Assembly: GCA_027296045.1 (NCBI GenBank)
Contig: JAPUJS010000484.1
Span: forward strand, 1-10,610
Length of the DNA: 10,610 bases
Source of the DNA: a bacterium
GTDB taxonomy: Bacteria > Latescibacterota > UBA2968
Direction of reading: 5' to 3'
Positions within the stretch are counted from its first letter, which is position 1. Each line of letters begins with the position of its first letter. The position numbers and the translations under genes are program-made. This document shows positions 5,658 through 10,610 of the stretch, in pieces. The notes beneath the pieces were generated by a model. It ran no database searches and was not told where the DNA came from. It saw nothing but the letters and a program-made list of their open reading frames with translations.

Positions 5658-6992
5658 TCATTCTGGATTCTGGATTCTGGATTCTGACTTCTGACTTCTA
5701 AGTTCCTCCCACCAGGCCATCAGATCCTGAATGTGTTTTTCATATCCCCGATTGGTGGGCCGATAATATACTCGGCCTTTGAGGTTGTCGGGCAGGTATT
5801 CCTGGGGCGAATAGCCGTCGGGATCGCTGTGGGCGTACTGGTAGTTTTTGCCATACCCGAGGTTTTTCATCAATTTTGTCGGGGCGTTTCGGATGTGGAG
5901 CGGGACGGGCAAATTGGGATTGTTTTGTATATCGTTTAAAACCTCGCCATAGGCGGTGTAGACGGCATTGCTTTTGGGCGCGGTGGCCAGGTATACGGCT
6001 GCTTGTGCAATGGCCAGATCGCCTTCGGGACTGCCCAGGAAATCGTAGGCTTCCCGGGCGGAAAGGGTGATAGAAAGGGCTCTTGGGTCGGCGTTTCCCA
6101 CGTCTTCGGAGGCAAAGCGGACCATGCGGCGCAAAATATAATGGGGGTGTTCGCCACTTTCCATCATCCGGGCGAGCCAGTAGAGGGTGGCATGGGGGTT
6201 GCTGCCGCGCATGCTTTTGTGAAAGGCGGAGATGAGGTTGTAGTGCTCTTCTCCGCTTTTGTCATAGACCAGGGTTTTATGTCCCAGCAGATCCCGTACT
6301 GTATCGATGGAAAGGGGTTCGGTTTTGGATGCCGATGCGGCGGCGACGACTGTTTCGAGGGTGTTGAGCGCCCGGCGTGCATCGCCTTCGGAGGCCCGGG
6401 CAATGAGGTCAAGGGCTTCCTCGTCGATCGCAAGGCCGGGCAGGCCGCGCTCGTCGATGCAGGTAGATTGGAGCAGGGCTTTGATGTCCTTTTCGTCGAG
6501 CGGGTTGAGCACAAAGACGCGGGATCGGGAAAGGAGGGCGGCGTTGACTTCAAAGGAGGGGTTTTCTGTGGTTGCGCCAATAAGGATAATGGTGCCGTCT
6601 TCTACATGGGGAAGAAATGCGTCTTGTTGGGATTTGTTGAAGCGGTGAATTTCATCTACAAAAAAAAGGGTTCGTTTGCCCATCCTGCGCTCTTCTCTGG
6701 CCCGGGCGACAACCTGGCGCACTTCCTTGATGCCGGCAGTGACGGCCGAGAAGGCGACAAATCGGCTTTTGGTGGTGGTGGCAATGACCCGGGCAAGTGT
6801 GGTTTTGCCGGATCCGGGCGGACCCCAAAAGATGAGCGAGGGAATCCGGTCGCTTTCGATCAGGGTTCGAAAAGGGGCGTTGGGACCGGCCAGGTGGGCC
6901 TGACCAAATACCTCGTCCAGGGTCCGAGGACGCATGCGATCGGCCAATGGGGCATCGGGTGCCAGGCCGTCAAAGAGATCATCGGCGCTCAT
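5658..6992 (-). CDS. rarA: Replication-associated recombination protein RarA (MgsA), AAA+ ATPase
   Basis: A 444-residue clamp-loader-like ATPase that acts at stalled replication forks and interacts with SSB in well-studied bacteria. Visible motifs are Walker A GPPGSGKTT (57-65), Walker B with VDEIHRF (D113-E114), sensor 1 GATTEN (N144) and the arginine-finger region LLSRSR (153-158). The C-terminal tetramerisation region includes RGSNPHATLYWLARMMESG and the closing block with YYRPTNRGYEKHI. The length is normal. The start at 6992 forms an ATGA overlap with the preceding gene, which indicates translational coupling. The last dozen residues (from SQKSES onward) and the stop codon are encoded by a 7-base repeat array and are not part of the conserved protein. 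Identification is secure. Confidence 0.96.
   Translation of the reverse strand: MSADDLFDGLAPDAPLADRMRPRTLDEVFGQAHLAGPNAPFRTLIESDRIPSLIFWGPPGSGKTTLARVIATTTKSRFVAFSAVTAGIKEVRQVVARAREERRMGKRTLFFVDEIHRFNKSQQDAFLPHVEDGTIILIGATTENPSFEVNAALLSRSRVFVLNPLDEKDIKALLQSTCIDERGLPGLAIDEEALDLIARASEGDARRALNTLETVVAAASASKTEPLSIDTVRDLLGHKTLVYDKSGEEHYNLISAFHKSMRGSNPHATLYWLARMMESGEHPHYILRRMVRFASEDVGNADPRALSITLSAREAYDFLGSPEGDLAIAQAAVYLATAPKSNAVYTAYGEVLNDIQNNPNLPVPLHIRNAPTKLMKNLGYGKNYQYAHSDPDGYSPQEYLPDNLKGRVYYRPTNRGYEKHIQDLMAWWEELRSQKSESRIQNPE
5660..5700. repeat. Phased 7-base tandem repeat array, right arm
   Basis: On the + strand TTCTGGA three times, TTCTGAC twice and a partial unit; on the - strand these read AGAAGTC and AGAATCC, the same units as in the left array but in opposite orientation. 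Bases 5610-5635 and 5674-5699 are complementary at 25 of 26 positions, so the junction can form a long stem-loop. The array lies inside the 3' end of rarA. Confidence 0.9.
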
Positions 6993-7429
6993 CGCGAATC
7001 CTCTGGCGGACGTTTGCCCCTCGGTGGCCGATCGGCGCCTTCCCCAAAGTCAAAGCCTGCACCTCCCCAATCGATGTGATCCGGGTCGATTCGTTCGGGC
7101 AGATGGGGCCCCAGGCGCTCGAATAAATGGGTGTCTTCTTCGGGCAAAGGCAGAGGGGTTTCTTCTGTGGGAGGTAGTGGTTCGGATGGAGAGTCGGACC
7201 GTCGGGGCGATTTTTGAGCCCCCGGAATATTCTGGGCAGCCAGGCCGGTCAGGATGTCGTTGACTTCCTTCAGGACGTTCTGGCGAATTTCCGGATCGAT
7301 CCGACGCATGTGCTTCATGGCCTGGATGATGGGCAACAGATCGGCTGTGCTGAGCTTGTCCAGAATACGCTGTGCGTGTTCGGGCCCCAGTGCAATAAGC
7401 AGGACAGCGACTTTTTCAATTTCGGTCAT
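6989..7429 (-). CDS. FliG N-terminal-domain-like protein with disordered tail
   Basis: A 146-residue protein. The start at 7429 is chosen for GGAG six bases upstream; a GTG at 7471 in the same frame would add 14 residues of low quality. Residues 1-65 resemble the FliG N-terminal domain: KVAVLLIALGPEHAQRIL (6-23), then helices ending in VLKEVNDILTGL. In FliG this domain binds FliF at the flagellar basal body. Here the middle and C-terminal (MotA/FliM-binding) domains are absent and replaced by a proline-, glutamate- and serine-rich tail (about 70-146), probably disordered. No flagellar gene is in the window. It overlaps the rarA start by four bases (ATGA). A flagellar role is therefore uncertain; an adaptor role of the FliG-N fold in this operon is possible but unproven. 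Confidence 0.7.
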   Translation of the reverse strand: MTEIEKVAVLLIALGPEHAQRILDKLSTADLLPIIQAMKHMRRIDPEIRQNVLKEVNDILTGLAAQNIPGAQKSPRRSDSPSEPLPPTEETPLPLPEEDTHLFERLGPHLPERIDPDHIDWGGAGFDFGEGADRPPRGKRPPEDSR

Positions 7430-7484
7430 TTTTTTCTCCGAGGCAGGATCGCAGAGGGCCGCAGAAGCCACCCCCTGTTTCCGC

Positions 7485-7769
7485 TCACCTTTCCAACAGC
7501 CGTTTCCACCAGGGCTGTTGTGCTCCGAGTTTTTTCAGCAGTCCTTTTTCACTGACACGGTAGACATAGGCTTCCTCGTTGTTGATGAGGACAACGGGGA
7601 TGCGTTCTTGATACCTTTCGAACAGGTCGGGATCGGTGGTGATGTCGACGATGTTGAGTTCGAAGTGCGTTTGTCGACGCACGTTTTCGATGCGTTCTTT
7701 GGCGATGTCACACAGGTGACAGTCGGGTTTGGAGTAGAGGGTGATTTGGGGGGGAGAATCTTTGGGCAT
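7485..7769 (-). CDS. Glutaredoxin-like thiol-disulfide protein
   Basis: A 94-residue thioredoxin-fold protein of the short glutaredoxin-like (DUF836) type. The redox motif is C17-H-L-C20 after the first strand (ITLYSKPDC), and the cis-proline is in R56-I-P58-V-V. It has no signal peptide and is cytoplasmic. It starts three bases after the stop of the EF-Tu-domain gene, so the two are tightly cotranscribed and possibly coupled, and it ends 55 bases before the FliG-N-like gene. CxxC glutaredoxins reduce disulfides or handle glutathione adducts; the partner here is unknown. The family call is firm, the physiological substrate is not known. Confidence 0.88.
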   Translation of the reverse strand: MPKDSPPQITLYSKPDCHLCDIAKERIENVRRQTHFELNIVDITTDPDLFERYQERIPVVLINNEEAYVYRVSEKGLLKKLGAQQPWWKRLLER

Positions 7770-7772
7770 CGG

Positions 7773-8003
7773 TCAGTTCAGGACTTCTGTGATCATCTCG
7801 GCACCGATGGTTTGTTCGCTTTGGCGAACGGCAAACGGGAGACCAACTTCCAGGGCAACTGGATGGTAAAAGTGTACGGTTGCGCCGTAAATCAGGTCGC
7901 CCGGCATTGCCCGGTCGTGGCCTTCGGGCAGGCTCAGGGTGCCGGTGATATTGAGGGTTCGAAAAAAGAACTGGGGTTTGTGGCGTTTGAAGGTTTCTAT
8001 CAT
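7773..8003 (-). CDS. Stand-alone EF-Tu domain III-like protein
   Basis: A 76-residue protein that matches the last about 70 residues of elongation factor Tu: PQFFFRT (10-16), T20-G21, LPEG, MPGD (33-36), HPVAL (47-51), FAVR (57-60) and TIGA (65-68). The GTPase domain and domain II are absent, as are the first strands of domain III. The EF-Tu segment REGGRTVGAG is altered here to RQSEQTIGAE, losing the double glycine. There is no further in-frame start before TAA at 8034-8036, and GGGAG lies 11 bases before the ATG. Domain III of EF-Tu contacts tRNA and EF-Ts; a free copy cannot hydrolyse GTP and its role is unknown. Proteins described as EF-Tu C-terminal-domain-related exist, so this is not unique. 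It is the first gene of the - strand operon. Confidence 0.8.
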   Translation of the reverse strand: MIETFKRHKPQFFFRTLNITGTLSLPEGHDRAMPGDLIYGATVHFYHPVALEVGLPFAVRQSEQTIGAEMITEVLN

Positions 8004-8041
8004 GGTGAATCGAGCTCCCGTCGGTTGAAGGGGTTAGGCTC

Positions 8042-8070
8042 AAGGTACTTCAGAATTGGAAAGTGGTCAA
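8042..8070 (-). promoter_or_regulatory. Candidate promoter of the five-gene operon
   Basis: On the - strand TTGACC (complement of 8065-8070, five of six), 17 bases, TACCTT (complement of 8042-8047, with the key T, A and final T). Transcription would begin near 8035, about 30 bases before the ATG at 8003. The weak middle of the -10 box keeps this tentative. Confidence 0.5.
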
Positions 8071-8093
8071 GGGGGAAAGGGGATGGAAAGTGC

Positions 8094-8121
8094 TTGTTTG
8101 ATGGGGAATCGAGGGTATTTT
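8094..8121 (+). promoter_or_regulatory. Candidate promoter of the DUF3604/PHP gene
   Basis: TTGTTT (8094-8099), 16 bases, TATTTT (8116-8121), about 70 bases before the ATG at 8197. Both boxes match only partly, but the place is right for a gene divergent from the - strand operon. Confidence 0.35.
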
Positions 8122-8122
8122 A

Positions 8123-8149
8123 GGGTCCGAAATCTATAGATGTAGACCC
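8123..8149. promoter_or_regulatory. Nested inverted repeat in the leader of the DUF3604/PHP gene
   Basis: GGGTC (8123-8127) pairs with GACCC (8145-8149), and inside lies the 10-base palindrome ATCTATAGAT (8132-8141). It sits at the expected transcription start of the + strand gene and is a plausible operator or leader hairpin. No known regulator motif is recognised. Confidence 0.4.
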
Positions 8150-8196
8150 ATCCGTATTCCGATAGGTTTTGAGATTTACTGTGGAAGGGAAGATAG

Positions 8197-10371
8197 ATGA
8201 TTGAACGGCACGAGATGACAGAAGAACAGCTTCGGGAATATTATGGATGGGCAGAGATCGATCCGGCAGGCCCGGTGGTGGCCGGGGAGACGGGGACGTG
8301 GAAAATTACCTACCACGCCGGGAAATATGGGGTGGACGACGGCGGGGTGATCAAGGTGGCCTGGCGCGATGTGAGCGACTGGCAATATCCTCAGTTTGAG
8401 GATCCTTCGGGGCCGGCCTATGCAACGGTTTCGACAACGGGACCGTCTTCGCTGCGCGCGGCCTTTGAAAAACAGCGCTATATCCGGCCCTGGCGTTTGT
8501 GTGTGACCATCGATGTGTTTGACGATTCGCTTTCGGAAGGGGATACGGTTGCATTGACGCTGGGCGATGTGTCGGGCGGCAGTCCGGGGAGCCGGGCGCA
8601 GACGTTTTGCAAAGAGGCGTTTGAGTTTCGGGTGTCGGTAGATTGGTGCGGGACGTGGGTCTATACGGAAGTGCCGTCGCCCGTGTTTCCCATTGTGAGT
8701 GGCAATCCGCACAAGCTGGTGGTGGTGGGGCCTTCGGGCGTCAAGCCTGGGGAGGAGAGCTGGTTGGGGATTAAGGCAGAAGATCTATGGGGGAACCCAT
8801 GTAGTCAGTATGAAGGACAGGTTGAGATGGATGCAGGTGGGCTGAAGGGGTTGCCCGAAGCCTATCGCTTTGTTCCAGAAGATGAAGGCGTCCAGCGGTT
8901 TGAAGGGGTGGTGGCTTCCGAAAAAGGCGTTTATCGGGTTTCTGCTCGAGATGAGGCAAATGGGCTGGAGGCGGAAAGCAACCCGATCCGGTGTGCCTCC
9001 TGGGGCGAACTCAGGCCATTTTGGGGCGATTGGCACGGCCAGAGCGAGGAGACGGTGGGCACCAATCCGGTGTCTTCTTATTTTCGCTTTGCCAGAGAGA
9101 AGGCGCTGGTGGATTTTGCGGGCCATCAGGGTAATGATTTTCAGATTACAAAAGCCGTCTGGGATGAGATCAAATACCAGGCCAATACGCAGAACGACCC
9201 CGGACGGTTTGTGGCGTTTGTGGGGTATGAGTGGTCGGGCAATACGCCGGTGGGCGGAGACCACAATGTGTATTATCCCGGAAACGATGGGCCGCTGCAC
9301 CGATCCAGCCATGTGTTGATTGAGGATAAGTCGGATCTGGATACAGACTGCCAGCATGTCACAGATCTTTATGAGGCTTTGAAGGGACAGGATGTGATGC
9401 TGGTGCCCCATGTCGGAGGCCGGTATGCGAATTTGACCTGGCACGATGGTGCGTTAGAGAAGCTGGTGGAAGTGTATTCGGAGTGGGGTGAGTTTGAGTG
9501 GTTTTTGAAAGAAGCGGTGGAAAAGGGCTATCGCGTGGGCTTTACCTGTGGAAGCGACGATCACAAGGGCCGACCGGGGGCCGCCTATCCAGGCAGTGGA
9601 TCTTTTGGCGTTTACGGCGGGTTGACGTGTGTGCTTGCGACTGAGTTGACGCGTGAGGGCGTGTGGGATGCGTTGAAACACCGGCGCTGTTATGGCACCA
9701 CCGGACAGCGTATTTTATTGAACGTGACTGCAAATCAACGGCCTATGGGCGCAGATGTGCACGCAGACGGTCCTCCTGAGATTGCCGTGCAGGTCCTTGG
9801 GACCGCCCCGATTGAAAGGGTGGATATTTTCCGAGGGCTGGAATGTGTTCACAGCTATCCCGAGCCTGTGGAACGGGCGGCAGACCGGGTGCGCGTGGCC
9901 TGGTCAGGACAGCGGATTCGGGCGCGAAACCGATTGGTGCGGTGGGACGGGGGGTTGACGGTGGAGGGGGGACAGATTTTGGATGCCGAAGGGTTTGCAT
10001 TTGATTCGGCGTCGGAGGGGATTCAGGCAGCGGATGAAAATCAAGTATCGTGGACGTCGGTGACAACAGGCGATGCGGACGGGGTGATTTTGACCCTGGA
10101 TGCGCCACCGGAAGCGCAATTGCATTTCAAGACGCCGGTGGTGGAACGATCCTTGACATTGGCAGAAATTGCCAAAGGGCCGGTTGTGGTTGAAGCGGGT
10201 GGGATTGAGATCAAGGTGGTGTTTGAGCAGATGCCGCTGGGAGTTGGTCGGGAGGTTGATTTGACGTTTCAAGAGGAGACACTCCCGTCGGGGTGTCATC
10301 CTTATTGGGTACGGGTGACACAGGTTGACGGAGCAAAGGCCTGGGCGAGTCCGATTTACGTAACCGTATGA
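8197..10371 (+). CDS. DUF3604/PHP-type metal-dependent hydrolase-like protein
   Basis: A 724-residue protein with GGAAGGGA at 8183-8190 ahead of the ATG. Residues 1-268 form beta-rich, Ig-like modules; 269 to about 510 is a PHP-fold domain of the DUF3604 type; 510-724 is again beta-rich. Likely metal ligands are H280 in WGDWHGQS, H310 and D314 in GHQGND, E345 in VGYEW, H356 in GGDHNVYY, H405 in VPHVGG, E425 in LVEVYSEWG, and D454/H456 in GSDDHKGRPG. PHP enzymes are metal-dependent phosphoesterases or related hydrolases; DUF3604 members have no settled substrate. Unlike many DUF3604 proteins there is no signal peptide or lipobox, so it appears cytoplasmic. It is divergent from the five-gene operon and followed after 22 bases by a GNAT gene. 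Family recognition is good; the reaction is inference. Confidence 0.85.
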   Translation: MIERHEMTEEQLREYYGWAEIDPAGPVVAGETGTWKITYHAGKYGVDDGGVIKVAWRDVSDWQYPQFEDPSGPAYATVSTTGPSSLRAAFEKQRYIRPWRLCVTIDVFDDSLSEGDTVALTLGDVSGGSPGSRAQTFCKEAFEFRVSVDWCGTWVYTEVPSPVFPIVSGNPHKLVVVGPSGVKPGEESWLGIKAEDLWGNPCSQYEGQVEMDAGGLKGLPEAYRFVPEDEGVQRFEGVVASEKGVYRVSARDEANGLEAESNPIRCASWGELRPFWGDWHGQSEETVGTNPVSSYFRFAREKALVDFAGHQGNDFQITKAVWDEIKYQANTQNDPGRFVAFVGYEWSGNTPVGGDHNVYYPGNDGPLHRSSHVLIEDKSDLDTDCQHVTDLYEALKGQDVMLVPHVGGRYANLTWHDGALEKLVEVYSEWGEFEWFLKEAVEKGYRVGFTCGSDDHKGRPGAAYPGSGSFGVYGGLTCVLATELTREGVWDALKHRRCYGTTGQRILLNVTANQRPMGADVHADGPPEIAVQVLGTAPIERVDIFRGLECVHSYPEPVERAADRVRVAWSGQRIRARNRLVRWDGGLTVEGGQILDAEGFAFDSASEGIQAADENQVSWTSVTTGDADGVILTLDAPPEAQLHFKTPVVERSLTLAEIAKGPVVVEAGGIEIKVVFEQMPLGVGREVDLTFQEETLPSGCHPYWVRVTQVDGAKAWASPIYVTV

Positions 10372-10393
10372 TCGTGGATTATTGGGAGGATGG

Positions 10394-10610
10394 ATGTCGG
10401 ATTTGAAGATTGTTAGAACGCACCATCAAAGAGGCCTTTGGAAGGGGTGGAAGGTGGCTTTGCTTGCCGGAGAGGAAGAAGCCTCCCGTCTTTGGGTTGT
10501 GGTAAAGCCGATACGAATTGGATCGGCAACGGTGACAATCGGTGGAATTGCCGGGGTAGGAACGCCAGAAAAACACCGGAAGAAGGGGTATGCCAGCCGG
10601 GTGATGGACG
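10394..10610 (+). CDS. GNAT family N-acetyltransferase, 3' end outside the window
   Basis: The first 72 residues of an acetyltransferase cut by the window edge. GGGAGG at 10384-10389 precedes the ATG at 10394; an ATG four bases earlier runs into TAG after eight codons. The N-terminal strand-helix part leads to motif A: IGGIAGVGTPEKHRKKGYAS (49-68), with the acetyl-CoA pyrophosphate loop R62-K-K-G65-Y-A67. The pattern of this motif resembles Eis-like and related GNATs with an added C-terminal half, but the substrate cannot be told. It lies 22 bases after the DUF3604/PHP gene and is probably cotranscribed with it. Confidence 0.85.
   Translation, partial: MSDLKIVRTHHQRGLWKGWKVALLAGEEEASRLWVVVKPIRIGSATVTIGGIAGVGTPEKHRKKGYASRVMD

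Noticed and set aside
5582..5700. CRISPR array
   Set aside because: The units are contiguous 7-base repeats without spacers, and no cas genes are present.
6003..7079. Long + strand open frame (358 codons) opposite rarA
   Set aside because: It is a shadow of the GC-rich rarA gene, which has full AAA+ motifs; the shadow product has no recognisable domain.
7430..7471. GTG start 14 codons upstream for the FliG-N-like gene
   Set aside because: The ATG at 7429 has a better ribosome site and gives a protein that begins at the domain boundary.
7254..8123. Open + strand frame of 289 codons across the FliG-N, glutaredoxin and EF-Tu-III genes
   Set aside because: No family features, while all three - strand genes show recognisable motifs and tight operon spacing.

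Overview
The window looks like chromosomal DNA from a bacterium of moderately high GC, with compact operons, clear AAGGAGG-type ribosome sites and sigma-70-like promoters. The gene content (a DUF2264 protein, a Gfo/Idh/MocA oxidoreductase with an unusual SET motif, a cytoplasmic DUF3604/PHP protein, a lone sigma-region-4-like HTH protein and a lone EF-Tu domain III) is of the kind seen in uncultivated lineages such as Latescibacterota, Poribacteria or Planctomycetes relatives. That placement is an inference; the window holds no rRNA or tRNA gene that would settle it.

Left part, + strand (1-3502): the 3' part of a DUF2264 gene, a Gfo/Idh/MocA oxidoreductase 34 bases later, and a small TMEM14-like membrane protein. 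The first two probably act together in catabolism of a sugar or uronic-acid compound. The run ends at a strong bidirectional hairpin terminator (3606-3652).

Central part, - strand (about 3606-4620): a short unit around a lone sigma-4-like HTH gene (3895-4326). A near-consensus promoter (TTGACA, 17 bases, TATTCT) with a dyad over its -35 box leads into a 22-codon ORF with a perfect Shine-Dalgarno. A hairpin followed by T8 touches the start codon of the HTH gene. Downstream of the HTH gene, a second region with the same order of elements (12-base box, AYCTGT-N7-ACAGRT dyad, strong Shine-Dalgarno, tiny ORF) leads to a 10-codon ORF and then the terminator. This duplicated layout is the least explained part of the window. 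An alternative reading is that the 22-codon ORF is the broken 5' end of the HTH gene, with one base missing in each of two homopolymer runs.

Right-central part, - strand (8003 down to 4718): a probable five-gene operon: stand-alone EF-Tu domain III protein, glutaredoxin-like protein, FliG N-domain protein with a disordered tail, the replication-linked AAA+ ATPase RarA, and an EamA/DMT transporter. A candidate promoter lies at 8042-8070. Between rarA and the transporter gene sit two opposed arrays of 7-base repeats. They encode the last residues of RarA and make up the whole leader of the transporter gene.

Right part, + strand (8197-10610): a 724-residue DUF3604/PHP-type metallohydrolase-like protein and, 22 bases later, the start of a GNAT acetyltransferase that runs off the window.
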